Source: Sclerotinia nivalis (Eukaryota; Ascomycota; Leotiomycetes; Helotiales; Sclerotiniaceae). From it: a stretch of 64,000 nucleotides of DNA. Below, one piece after another: positions 44,229-55,718 of the stretch. Within the stretch, counting starts at the first letter, position 1, and each line of letters starts with the position of its first letter. The translations under genes and the position numbers were made by a program. The stretch covers positions 1,798,001 through 1,862,000 of the forward strand of contig JAPEIS010000001.1 in the NCBI GenBank assembly GCA_029531795.1, in the 5' to 3' direction. The notes beneath the pieces were generated by a model that saw only the letters and a list, made by a program, of their open reading frames with translations, had not been told where the DNA came from and did no database searches.

Positions 44229-45729
44229 GGCGAAAGTTTAAGCTATTTGATGAGTCCGGTCCAGAATATCAATACATTGCTTGAAGAATTGAAATGCCGA
44301 GCGCTAAGGGGTAAGGCTTTTAGTATCTAGGCTAGTGAAGTGCTTAGCTTATAAGCTTTCGGCATGTCATTTCTACCAAACATCAATTGTGAAGGAGTAT
44401 GCCTTCATACTCAAGTCCTTCAGTTTCTAAGCTTTTGGAAAATGGTATCAATAACCGATCTCATTCATTCATTTTCAGTTATTAGATAGAAATATGACAT
44501 AGTATCTACTAGCTTCCAACTACTCGGTACTACCGACTTAGTAGAAAATATGTCATAGTAGCGGCCGGTTCAACGGTTCTGCCCTTAACCTTAGCTATTT
44601 CTCGAGAGAACTTAACCACTTTAACTTAATCCCTCACTAAGGAGTTACTAACCCCAATGCAAGAACTTTTGGCCCCTTAAAATCTAATCACTCAGCAATG
44701 AACTAGTCCTAATACAATTGAGAAATACAGTGAAGTGAAGTATGTAACACTCACAAAGGAGCTTCTAAATGATCAATTAGTAGACATATTGTCAAATGAT
44801 GAACCAAGAAGATACTAATCACAATACAATTGAAAATTGCATTGAAAATCTAACATTTAGCTTAAAGTATATGAACGGGCAGCCAATGAATCAACATTTG
44901 GTTGAATGACGAGGGGCTTCTATGAATCTGATATGAATGACGCTCCGCTGGGCCACTGCCGTGGAGGCCTTTTCGCTTCGCTCTAGAATCCAATAATCTT
45001 CTTCAAATGGAGGATCTTCCTTATTTTATAGAGCGAAGCGAAAAAGCCTCCACGGCAGTGGCCAAGCGGAGCGTCATGTTCGAATAGATTCATAATGAGA
45101 TTTTCTTCATATATGCGGTTTAATAATAAAATCCTAAGCAATGACAGCATCTAGATAATTTTGAAGAGCTAGAGGACTATTTTCATTGCCAATTCTGAAC
45201 TGGCTGAAATATCGAAGCGAATTTAGCCTAAAGGACCGACGGATTCAGGAGTGCTGTGAGGTATTTACTACTTAGAAGCATCGAGTTGAATTGTCATTCA
45301 TTTTCCTCTTGACTATACTAGAGATCTGAGCCCGAAGGACTAATAGATTGCCGACTCTGAATTTGGACATTGAAAAGCGCCATGAGATACTAGATATCAA
45401 GTGTATTTCGAAGTCCAACAGACGATACATTTCATCATTATGCTGTTGTCGATCACATACACATTCGGTTAGATTTAAAATATTAGTGGTAGATTCACCA
45501 AAATCTATAGCGCACAGGGATTCCTACATAATCTCGTCTCCCGCTCCCAACCCACGTCTCTCTTATCTTTTGTCGCGTTTCTACTTGTTTACAGTTTCCA
45601 ATTCACAAACAAACATTCAAACATTCAAAATTCAAATTCAAAATCCACAACAACTCGTACTTTCTCAACTTTCGCAACTTTCGCAATTTAACAGATTCGA
45701 TTCCAATTGATACGATAAATTAATTCAAA
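44229..45729. other. Intergenic, contains foldback element
   Basis: AT-rich spacer with an inverted-repeat element at about 44920-45095 (listed separately). The last 150 bp (CA/TTC-rich leader) are the 5' UTR of the Cep57-like gene. Confidence 0.4.
44937..45077. repeat. Foldback element: 49-bp inverted repeats around a 43-nt spacer
   Basis: The left arm 44937-44985 (starting ATGACGCTCCGCTGGGCCAC) and right arm 45029-45077 are reverse complements over 49 bp with two mismatches. Homology continues outward more weakly: TATGAATCT lies outside both arms in inverted orientation, so the full element is roughly 44920-45095. The arms are GC-rich against AT-rich surroundings. It resembles a small MITE or foldback element; no transposase is present and no target-site duplication is obvious. 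A strong hairpin would form in single-stranded DNA or RNA. Confidence 0.85.
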
Positions 45730-47709
45730 ATGCCTCGTAGCAATTTCGAAGACACTTTGTCTTCAATTTCTAGTTCACAAAATCTTCCTCAAAGACCAAA
45801 GAGTCGTTTTCAATCCAATAACTCTACCACATCCTCTCGTGGATTCGAACTTAATTTCAACTCAACAAACACCCAACACCATACAGTCAGTGACGACTCT
45901 CATAACACCTTGAATTACTTCGATCCCGATAATTCCGCTGAGCAATGTTTAATGTCAACCGACTTGGATATTGAAAGGAGGAAACGCAAGCAAGCTCAAC
46001 GTCCTGATATTGAAATTCGCGATACCGCTAAAAAATATAATCGATGGAGCCCAAGAAAAGAAGCTCAGGTTTCTCCCATCATGCAGCACTTCAACAACTT
46101 TTTCGAAGACTTCACCGGAGGATCTTCTCAAATTAATGGAACAAATAACAGTTCTAAATTGGCTTCCAAACTCGCAAGATTGGATCAAGATAATACACCT
46201 TGCCGATTTTCAAAATCGAAATTGTCGGAACGATTGAATTCAGCATCGAAAAATAACTCCAGATTCAACATTAAACCAGCAGCTGAGAACACCCAGCCTG
46301 CAAATACACCAAGACGAGTCGTCAAGAATATAATTGATGACCACGAGTTTTCCTTGGACCTTTCTCACCCAGTCCATAACAAGGAGAACATTCTCCCTAG
46401 ACAACGACCCTCCAATATTCCGGCAGGTTCCAAGCATGAGAAGTTCGCTCAAGCTGAGTACAATGAAAGACAAGTACTAGCAGAGCTCGAAACTCTCATC
46501 AAGGACCACCCAGCAAACTTATCAAACCGATCTGGCAACGCTCCGAAAGCAGCAAGCCCAACCTTTACCATGTCCACCACTGTTAATGGATCATTCGCCA
46601 TTCCTGAAGTCCAAAACATTACCAAGTTGGTCGACAACACATCAACTTCATTGCCCAAGAAAGTTGAAATTCTTGAGCAACCTGCCGAACCCATGGGAAA
46701 AGAGGAGGTCGACATTTATCGATCCATTGACGAACTTCAACAACAAGTGGCTATGTTGTTGAACGAGCGAAAGGAGCGCGATTTTGTTATAAACTCTCTC
46801 CAGAAGGAACGAAAGGAACGGGATTCTATTATGTCTTCTCTTCAGAACGAACTGAATGCGAAAAGAGAGCAAGATGCTGTCATATCTACTCTTCAAAACG
46901 AAAAAAGAGCACAGGATACAATTATATCCACTCTTCGCACACAAAATCATCATATGGCTGGGACCATCCATCAACTAGAAAACGAGGTTAATACACATCG
47001 CCTCGAAAACGAAAAGATATCTACTCTTCGCACACAAAATAATCATATGGCCGAGACCATCCATCAACTAGAGAGTGACACCCGTACACAGCGCATGGAA
47101 AACGAACAGATGATGAAGTCTATTTCCAACGCCGAGGCTAAAGCGAGATCTCATCAAGCAGAAAAGAAGGAAATGGAGAGGACCTTGAGTGAAATTTCGT
47201 CCACCAACGAAGAACTCAAAAACGATGTTGAGAACATCACAAAACAACGGGATATGGTTCTTAGCCGTTACAAGAACCTTGTCGAACGATTCGACACTTT
47301 ACAACGTCCAGCAGATACTGAGACATCACAACCAAAGGAACATCAGAACATTGAGACATCACCAAGCCAATGTCAGAAAAAAGATGATACTTTGAATGGT
47401 CAGAAAGGACCACTGGATGAGGAAGAAGAAGATGATGATGATGCAGGTGAAGATGCTGATGTTACAATGAGGCCAACTATGGATCCTCAATTAGCTCTCG
47501 AGAAGATTATGGAGAATGTCACCAACCAAATTGAGCAATTGTCTGCTCAACATACAGCCAAAGCGGCTGAATTACGTGCTTTGGATAAGAGCAAAAATCT
47601 TAGATTGAGAAGATCACTCGCGGAATCCTTAAAGATGCTAGTCGATCAGATTTCTTCACACAGCGATTTTCTATATCGCTTGAAGGATGTTTCTTATGCA
47701 TTTAATTGA
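45730..47709 (+). CDS. Coiled-coil protein, Cep57/Ppc89-like C-terminus, 659 aa
   Basis: Single exon, ATG at 45730 after a CA-rich leader. Residues 1-230 are Ser/Asn-rich and basic, with SP/TP sites (RWSPRKEAQVSP, NTPRRVVKN). A long coiled coil covers about 230-540, with internally repeated segments around KERDxxxxSLQxExxxR and STLRTQNxHMAxTIHQLE (two copies). An acidic patch (EEEEDDDDAGEDAD) precedes a C-terminal segment LEKIMENVTNQIEQLSAQHT ... LRLRRSLAESLKMLVDQISS HSDFLYRLKDV, which is laid out like the microtubule-binding C-terminal domain of Cep57 and fungal Ppc89-type spindle-pole proteins. I infer a spindle-pole or septum-organising role; family membership is moderate. Confidence 0.6.
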   Translation: MPRSNFEDTLSSISSSQNLPQRPKSRFQSNNSTTSSRGFELNFNSTNTQHHTVSDDSHNTLNYFDPDNSAEQCLMSTDLDIERRKRKQAQRPDIEIRDTAKKYNRWSPRKEAQVSPIMQHFNNFFEDFTGGSSQINGTNNSSKLASKLARLDQDNTPCRFSKSKLSERLNSASKNNSRFNIKPAAENTQPANTPRRVVKNIIDDHEFSLDLSHPVHNKENILPRQRPSNIPAGSKHEKFAQAEYNERQVLAELETLIKDHPANLSNRSGNAPKAASPTFTMSTTVNGSFAIPEVQNITKLVDNTSTSLPKKVEILEQPAEPMGKEEVDIYRSIDELQQQVAMLLNERKERDFVINSLQKERKERDSIMSSLQNELNAKREQDAVISTLQNEKRAQDTIISTLRTQNHHMAGTIHQLENEVNTHRLENEKISTLRTQNNHMAETIHQLESDTRTQRMENEQMMKSISNAEAKARSHQAEKKEMERTLSEISSTNEELKNDVENITKQRDMVLSRYKNLVERFDTLQRPADTETSQPKEHQNIETSPSQCQKKDDTLNGQKGPLDEEEEDDDDAGEDADVTMRPTMDPQLALEKIMENVTNQIEQLSAQHTAKAAELRALDKSKNLRLRRSLAESLKMLVDQISSHSDFLYRLKDVSYAFN

Positions 47710-48643
47710 GGAGAGAGAGGGAGATAGGATTATAATGGAGTTGAAGGACTTCAAATGACTTGGGCAGTTGTATGTGATGCTTTTGCCTTTCCTGTTTTTG
47801 TACATGTTTTTTTGAAAGGAGTTTGAAGATATCAAATGCACCAGGCATTGTATATGGGGGCTTTTTCCTCTCTGTTTTTGTACTTGTTTTTCAATTGGAG
47901 TTTAAGGGAAACGGAAAATGGACTTGTGCTTTTTTACTTCCGGTTTTTTGCTTTTCAAAGGAGTCAGTTTAGGAAATTCAGTATCGATACCACATCACGA
48001 AGGGCTTGGGTTAAAATGGGACAAAACGGATTACAATTAGCATTATTAGCATAAGATCAATGACAATAAACATTAAAATGAATAGTCTTACCAATCTTGT
48101 GATTATTACTTGGCTTGCACTTGTGTGGTGTTTCTAATCCATACCATCCCTACTACCTTTTCTCACGCCAGTAAAGAAAGACATTGGAGATACGAAATAA
48201 TAAGAGAAGCGAATTCGCAAGTGATGAAGGGGCGTGAAAGTACGATTCAATTTTCCAATTCGTGAAATGTTAAAGGAGGTAGGGGGGGCTAGGTGGTTAG
48301 GGATGGATGGTAGCGCACCACTCACTCACTCACTCACTCATAAAGCCATAGTTCAAAAATCTAGAAAATCGATAATGTCGTTGTCAATTGCTATGGGTTT
48401 TTTGGTATGGGAAATTGGATGAAGGATAGAGGATAGGTGGAGGATGGAGGATGGAGATGTGGAGATGGACGGTTGTGCTGTTTTACTATTCGATAGGAAA
48501 TAGAATTTTCGGTGTCGAGGGCGTATGGAAATTTTTTGAGCTCATTTGAACAAAATCACCAGAATGTCACATGTAGTTGAGAATCAAAGCATGCAAGAAA
48601 CAAGCAAATTATACAATTCATTTCCAGGGGTATCAAAAATTAT
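47710..48643. other. Tail-to-tail intergenic
   Basis: 3' flanks of the Cep57-like and Ame1-like genes. Two similar 80-bp stretches follow the stop (each with a TTTTGTACxTGTTTTT core, about 47797 and 47878), suggesting a partial local duplication; a CACT microsatellite lies at about 48319-48340. Confidence 0.45.
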
Positions 48644-50713
48644 TCAAATAGCTTTCCTTCCCTCCAACGCCAGTGCAGCTCGTTCCATGAATGCATTAAA
48701 TGCCTTGATCTGTTTTAAAATGCCTCCATCATCACCTGCACTACTTGCTTCAGATGCAATACGTTTGAGCATGAGCTCTATATTTGACTTCCCATCATCC
48801 GTATGATCGGAAGTGGATTTTCCTCGCTCAACTGCAAGCTCAATATCATGTACTGTTGTGTTGAATAGCTCCCGTTGCTGTGCAAGGTTAGTGGATGAAA
48901 ATAATGATAGGGCGCATGAATTACCTGGGCATCATGAGAATCCTTCTCGTGAGCAATTCGAATCCCATCCATACGTAAAGCAACCTTTTCTCGTTCAGCT
49001 CTTACGCGAAGAATTTCCTCTCTCAGAGATAACTTCTTCTTCTGACCTTCCCGCAAGCGTTTCTCAAGAGAATATGAATTATCGAGATTGATTGTCTTTG
49101 AAAGAGTTAGTGATCAGACATCCATAGGACTTTTTTACTTACATGTTCTAGAAGGCGGACCTGCAATTCTTTACTGAAACTTTCTACAGCTCGAATCTTC
49201 ATCTTGTACTCAAGTCTTTGAGCAGCATCCTGAGTTCTGACTGCATTTTCCCCAAGGGTTTCGAGTCCAGCAGTGATTAACTCTTGACATATTTGACTAA
49301 GAACATCCACAGCATTTACCCCTGCTCTTGTCGCACATGGTATCTCGGAATTGAGGATATCAGCATCAGAATCATCGTCATCATACACAGGACCTTTTGT
49401 TAAACGATGCACAGTAACAGGTATTGGGCTTCCTTCGCGAACCTTCTGCTTTTTGTTCTTTTTCTCTGCCCTTTGAGTTCTGGATTTCGGAGGTGCTGGT
49501 TGACGTTGTTGTACTGGACTTGCAACCTGTCGAACCCTACCTCGCTTTTTCTTGGTAATAGGCGATCTTGGAGGTGCAGAATCTTCCAGGATAGATTCGT
49601 TAGAAGCAACAATATTCCTGGATATTCTTCGTCCTCGACTTTTCTTCAATGTTACTGCAGCTTCGTAATCATCAATCGCTTCCGCTTGCTCTGTAGAATC
49701 CTCAAGGTTTTCTTCCTCATTGATTTCAACTTTCTCCTGCAAAGCTGATTTCCTACGAGATCGTCTTCGTTCAGGTACGACTTCCTCAATACTCTCATTG
49801 GTAGTATCCAGGTGGTCGGCTTCAGTAATTGCCGATTGATCTAGCCCTGAGGGTTCAGAAGGCGGCTCATTTCTCTTTCGTTTGTTCCGTGATGGGCGTG
49901 GTAGTATTTTGGGGGATTCTGTTGCGTCCACAGCAGCAAGGTCGATTTCTTCTTGCGGTGGCTTATCTTCCACAAACAATTCTTTATCGTCGTCTGCCAC
50001 CATAATTTCATTCGATGGATCTCTTTCGATGGACTCAATTGGCTCTGATTGTATCTGGGGAGGTGATGGTGCAGTCTCAATACCTTCTGGTTCCGCGACA
50101 TTTTCCTTTGAGGATCCTAAAATAATCGAATTTGGATGATCCGCCTCAGGTTGTTCTTCCTCGTCATCCTCTGGCATAGCATATATATCTTTCCGGGCAG
50201 AACTTCGAGAAGACCGCATACTTCTGGTGGAAGATGATGGTGGTTCATCAGTTTCTAACTTCCTTCTCTTCGCAGACGTATTTGCATCATTCCCAGTATT
50301 GGATCTTATAACATTGTTTGATTGTAAGCCCAGTATCTTCGAAGATTTATCACGATTCCTGGTCGCAGTAGCCGGTGTCTGACTTGTGGGTTGTGAAGGT
50401 AAATCGGGTTGAGGAGTTTCTGGGTTCGCTGGAGCTTCTGAAAGTGAATTTGGAATTGTTGGAGCTGGAGGTGGACTAGGTGCAGCTGCAGGCGGCGCAG
50501 GTGGTGCAGCAAAAGCTGATAACATAAAACCAAAGTCGACATCTTTAACTTGACGTCTAGACAGCTAATTGTCAGTTCCGAATAATGAAGAGGGCTTAAT
50601 TCTTAGAACTTACTGGGCTCCTCGTAGCCGTTGTTGCATGCGCTCCTCTCTAGCTATAAACCAATTAATATCAATGAATTATAAGGATCAAGAAGTAACT
50701 TACTGGATTCCAT
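48644..50713 (-). CDS. Inner-kinetochore Ame1/CENP-U-like protein, 622 aa, five exons
   Basis: Exons are 50704-50713 (10 nt), 50614-50653, 49143-50556, 48925-49095 and 48644-48877; 1869 nt, all in frame, introns 47-60 nt. The N-terminus MESTREERMQQRLRGAQRQV is short and basic, as in COMA subunits that contact Mis12. Then comes about 350 residues of Pro/Ser/Glu disorder with basic patches (SRNKRKRNEPP, RRRSRRKSALQ, KKSRGRRISRN). The conserved C-terminal part has AGVNAVDVLSQICQELI, then coiled coil spliced over three exons (LQVRLLEHTINLDNSYSLEK, KKLSLREEILRVRAEREKVA). AGVNAVDVLSQ plus the following coil is what I associate with fungal Ame1/CENP-U. The 10-nt first coding exon is unusual but fits both frame and splice consensus. 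Confidence 0.68.
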
Positions 50714-51074
50714 TTTACTTGATTGGGAGAGGAAGATATCTTCTCCTAGTCATTGAATTCGCGTTTGTCGCAGAGATAACGCGATCGTTTGACGTGCTGC
50801 GAGTAATTGAGGTTATATCAATACGTTCACATATCTGCTAGCTTACCCCACACCGTGTCGCGCACTGTTACTGTAGCAATTTGTTAGTAATGCCCGAGAT
50901 ATTACTATGTACACGGCTACCTCATCCAATTATGCAATGCTCATCCAATCCCTTTGAAGTGGCGTAGCGAAACACTTTGTGTTGGTATCAAATGCTGACT
51001 TCAGTATTGTTAGGTTTGTATCTTTTCATGTTATCTCGAACCTCTTTCCAATCTCCAGTTCATTTGATGTCGTT
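50714..51074. other. Shared divergent promoter region
   Basis: 361 bp between the Ame1-like gene (-) and the glycoside hydrolase (+). No specific regulatory motif is claimed. Confidence 0.4.
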
Positions 51075-54000
51075 ATGATGGATTATATATCAGTCCCCTC
51101 CTTCATCAGCAAGGCTCTTCAAGGAAGAAGTCAACCACAGGATCGAAACATAGCATCAAAAGCTCCCAATCCCTTGAGTTATCCTAAGAGTTCTTTACGT
51201 TACGATCCGCAACTATTCAAGAACCCATCATCAGAATATCGAGGATGTCCTTTCTGGGCATGGAACACAAAACTCGACAAGGACCAACTCCTTCGTCAAA
51301 TTGACTATTTCGCTGAGATGGGATTGGGGGGATTTCATATGCATGTTCGTACTGGTCTTGATACAGAGTATATGGGAACGGAATTTATGAATATGATTCG
51401 TGCTTGTGTTGATTATGCCGAATCCAAACAAATGTTAGCTTGTTTATATGATGATGATAGATGGCCTTCTGGAGCTGCTGGTGGAAAGGTTATTGAGAAG
51501 TATCCTGAACATAAAGGGAAACATCTCCTCTTTACGCCTCATCCTTACGGCACAGTACCACTTGGAGGGTAAGTTATGAATCAACCAAATTCCCCTCATG
51601 TTCTGATATATTTCATCAACAGAGGTGCTCCCGCGTCAGCCAGAGCTAGCAGGAGTGAGAATGGATATCTAATAGCAAGGTATGATATTGAGTTAAATAA
51701 TGATGGTACACTCAAATCAGGTCGAATCTTGAATGAAGACGAACCTGGGAACAATGTCTGGTACGCCTATGTTGAGTCGAATCCTGATTCATCTTGGTTC
51801 AATGATCAAACATACATCGATACCCTTAGCGAAGATGCAATGGCTCGCTTTATTGAGATTACGCATGAAGCTTATAAGGATAAATGTGGCGAAAAATTTG
51901 GAACTGTTGTACCCTGCATCTTTACGGATGAACCTCAATTCGCTACCAAAATACGTCTTCCTCATCCCAGAGCTAACGAAGATATATTCCTTCCATGGAC
52001 AACTGATTTGCCAGAAAGTTTTAAGAAAGAATACCATGCCGATATTGTGGAATCGTTGCCCCAGGTTATATGGAATCTTCCAGATGATAAACCAAGTTTA
52101 TCAAGATATCGATATCATGATCATGTCTGTGAAAGATTTGTTTCAGCATTCATTGATCAAATTAGTCGTTGGTGCCGGAAAAATAATTTGTACCTAGATG
52201 GACACATGATGGAAGAGCCAACACTTTACTCTCAAACTACAGCTCTGGGTGAAGCCATGCGTTGCTACCGAAACATGGATATGCCGGGTATAGACTTGCT
52301 TGTTGATGGTGTCGAATACAATACTGCAAAGCAAGCTTCTAGTGTTTCTAGACAAATGGGTCATCGAGGTACAATGTGTGAGATATATGGAGTTACTCAT
52401 TGGTACTTTACATTTGAGGGTCACAAAGGTTGTGGTGATTGGCAAGCAGCTCTTGGCATTACCTTTCGTGTTCATCACCTTGCTTGGTTAAGCATGGCTG
52501 GAGAAGGGAAAAGAGACTACCCAGCTTCTATTAATTATCAAAGTCCTTGGTACAAGGAATATGGTTATGTCGAAGATCATTTTGCAAGAGTTGGAGTGGC
52601 AATGACACGAGGAAAAGCTGTCACCCGAGTTGGGGTCATTCATCCTATCGAGAGTTATTGGTTATGCTTTGGTCCTGATCAAAGTGGTGATGAAGCAGGG
52701 TCTCGTGATCGTGCATTCTCCGACCTCACGAACTGGTTACTTCACGGCTTAATTGACTTTGATTTCATATCTGAAAGCTTATTGCCAACTCAAGTGAGTA
52801 AGAATCAGGCAGGCAAGAAGCTGAGAGTAGGATTTTGTGAATACGAAGTGATCATTGTGCCGAATCTACGTACCATTAGGTCATCAACTCTTAAGGTTTT
52901 GCAAGCATTTTCGAAAGCTGGGGGTCATGTCATCATTGCTGGAAGTTCACCTGAGTGAGTAACAACTTCATCCACTACTGACCTCTATCAAGCCGAAATT
53001 GTTCAGTTATATGGTTCGTGGTCGAGATATACTAATTAGGTCCTCCAGATTAATCGATGCCATAGTCCCGTCACAGAAGCCTACCATAAAACATAGTACC
53101 AACGTTTTCTGGAGTCAGCAAAACATTTTGTGTGCACTAAATGAATATCGTGATCTTCGAGTAACAGGAGAGACTAGCTCCTCTGTCGAAAATCTATTGT
53201 ATCAGATGAGGGAAGATGGAGAGGAAAGATTCGTTTTCATCTGTAACACAGATCGTAATTCCCGAATCACGACAAAGATCGAGCTGAAAGGCAATTGGGA
53301 TATTTTTAAAATGGACACCTTCGCCGGAGAAGAAAGTCTAATTCCTAGCCACGTTGAAAGTGGTTGGACACAACTGCAATATAAATTTGAAGGATGCGCA
53401 AGTCTTTTGATGCGATTAATACCAAGGACAAGGCAGTCTAATAAAGAGGTTTTACCATTGATCAAAACTTCGGAGAAGATGCCTCTATTGGACTCCAAAG
53501 TTGCTCTCGCAGGAGTAGAACTTTCTGAGCCAAATGTTCTCATGCTTGATTACGCATCCTACAAACTAGATTCTGATGAGCATTGGTCAGATTCCACTGA
53601 AGTTCTTAAGATTGATAACATCATTCGGGATCGACTAAGATTACCCCGCAAAGGGGCAGCATTTAGACAACCTTGGTCAGTCCCAGCTTCAGAAAGAGCT
53701 CCCAAGACACATGTCACCATGCGTTTCCTTATTAGATCCGAGTTTGATGTTGATAAGCCAACAAGACTCGCTCTCGAAGATGCTAAAACAATGGAAATAA
53801 GCATAAACAACACCAAGTTGAATTCTCAGGAATCTGATGGTTGGTGGGTTGATGAAGATATCCAGACTTTGAGAATACCAGCCAATACTATCAAGGAGGG
53901 AACGAATACGCTCACAATGTCTTTTCCATTTGGAATTCTTACGAATATTGAACGTTTGTACTTGCTTGGAGAATTTTCCATTGGCACCATACACGGTAGA

Positions 54001-54550
54001 TTTTATCTCGAGCGACCAAAGACCATATTCTGGGGAGATATTACAAAACAAGGTCTTCCATTCTATGCTGGAAACTTAACATACATTTGCTATGTCTCGC
54101 TACCACCAACAAGTCCTGACACAAATGTTTATCTCTCGGTCCCGGAGTTTTCTTCACCAGTACTCGCTGTGGCTTTAGCTGACACGGACCAAAAACTTGG
54201 ACGTATAGCTTTCCAACCTCGAATGCTAGATATCACATCACTTGGACCAGGAACTCATAAGATCGCAATAACGGCTTTTGGGAATCGGTACAATTCCTTT
54301 GGGCATATTCATTTACCTGATGGACTTACGAATGGTTGTTCCCCGGATATCTGGAGAAGTAAGTTTTCCTCGTTTCCCCTTTCCGCGGCCTGATCATTCA
54401 CTAACTGAAATAGCTGGTGGAGATTGGTGGACGGATGAATATAACGTGAAACCGATTGGCATATTGGAATGTCCGAGTTTGAAGGCGGAAATCAATGCTG
54501 TTGACGTAGTAGATGGAGGAGACGAGGAAGAATGGGAGGTAGTAGAATAA
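51075..54550 (+). CDS. GH106-like glycoside hydrolase (alpha-L-rhamnosidase-like), 1104 aa, four exons
   Basis: Exons are 51075-51568, 51623-52954, 53007-54358 and 54414-54550; introns 52-55 nt; 3315 nt in frame. ATGs at 51075 and 51078 are equivalent candidates. No signal peptide is seen, so the enzyme is probably intracellular. The N-terminal (beta/alpha)8-like part carries YRGCPFWAWNTKLDKDQLLR, MGLGGFHMHVRTGLDTEY, CLYDDDRWPSGAAGG, IFTDEPQF (a likely catalytic Asp/Glu pair) and LYLDGHMMEEPTL (another acidic candidate). The C-terminal 500 residues are beta-rich with a galactose-binding-like section (TNIERLYLLGEFSIGTIHGR) and end in an acidic tail. I link the FWxWN...GxGG...DDDRWPSG layout to large bacterial-type GH106-like hydrolases. 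Substrate specificity is not deducible. Tail-to-tail with the PQ-loop gene. Confidence 0.72.
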
Positions 54551-54598
54551 GCATGTGTTATGCAAAGGATATGACGGCAGGGCGTAGCAACAATTTCT

Positions 54599-55718
54599 TT
54601 ATGAATCTGTTCTATCTACACGGATTGCTGATCCGGGAGTTCTGAAAACTGTTCTTGACCCAGCAGAATTCATCCTTTCTAGTTCAATATCATGTGAAAT
54701 GCCTTCTTCAACCGCTACCGCATTTTCAGTCGTTCCATGTCCAACTTCAGCTCCGACTTCATTCTCGCGTTTCTTTTGATTTTTACTTTTTATCCAAGGT
54801 AGAAGATTAAAATATCCTCCACAAGCAAAGACTCCACACCATAGAATGAACTCGGATGCATATATCACTATCCCAAGTATATCGAGATGTGGTTGAAAGA
54901 CTAAGTTGTTAATGTTGACTGGAATAGACGATGAAGGAGAAAAAGACTTACAAACGGAAACTAGAGAGAAAACATCTCCAGCTGCATCTATGCCCACAAA
55001 AATGAATGAGATACCGCGGACAGTACGATGGATATATATATCATAGTAATGCCTCAGTACACCTGCGGATAGGAGAACAGCTGATAATACACCCATTAAT
55101 ATGACAGGCCATTCAAGATCTCGACGCTGACCAGCCTAGTTGTTATTTTTAGTGACCATGCCACTGGATTTGGTACAAAACATCCTACCTTCAACCCCTC
55201 AACCAACGCTACCTCCACACCCGCAAAGACCAACCCAATTACCCCCGTGATTAAAACACACTTCTTCAAACTCCATCCCTACACCACACAGTCAGTAACC
55301 CTCAGTAACCCTCACAAACCCTCACAAACCCTCACAAAACCTCCCCCTTTCCCCCCCTAAATCTCAAAGAAAAAAAAAACATACCCCACCATAATACCAA
55401 CACTGACCCCAAGTAACCAAACTCAACACAGTCAATATCTGCGGCTGCACCAACAGCGCCACATTAAATCCCGACGCGATATTAAATGCGCCCAACGGAA
55501 CACCAGCACAAGCCCACAGCATCATCATAGATTGCTGGAGACCAATTGTGTGGTGACGCTTGTAATTGAGGATTATTTGGGGGATGAGCTGTAGAGGGTG
55601 AGTTTGGGATTTGAGAGGAAGGGAGGAAATGTGATGGATGGGTGGAGGCACGAACTTGGATGGACCAACATATTGCGCCTAGTGTTCCGAGAATGTTGGA
55701 GGCGATGGGGATATCCAT
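54599..55718 (-). CDS. PQ-loop repeat membrane protein, 280 aa, five exons
   Basis: Exons are 55656-55718, 55385-55588, 55189-55278, 54952-55135 and 54599-54900; 843 nt, frame kept. The first donor is GTTCGT, a non-consensus site, but the join produces SIQLIPQIILNYKRHHTIGL, a perfect first PQ-loop, so I accept it. About seven hydrophobic segments follow: SMMMLWACAGVPLGAFNIAS, VLSLVTWGQCWYYGG, CVLITGVIGLVFAGVEVAL, VILMGVLSAVLLSAGVLRHY and ILGIVIYASEFILWCGVFAC; SLVSVFFQPHLDIL is the second PQ-loop. The C-terminal 60 residues are a charged cytosolic tail. PQ-loop proteins of fungi (Ypq1-3, cystinosin-like) export basic amino acids or cystine from the vacuole. Exact substrate unknown. Only 48 bp separate its stop from that of the hydrolase. 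Confidence 0.85.

Noticed and set aside
48319..48340. Regular CACT repeats considered as a CRISPR-like or satellite array
   Set aside because: Only a short tetranucleotide microsatellite; CRISPR arrays are not expected in a fungal nuclear genome.
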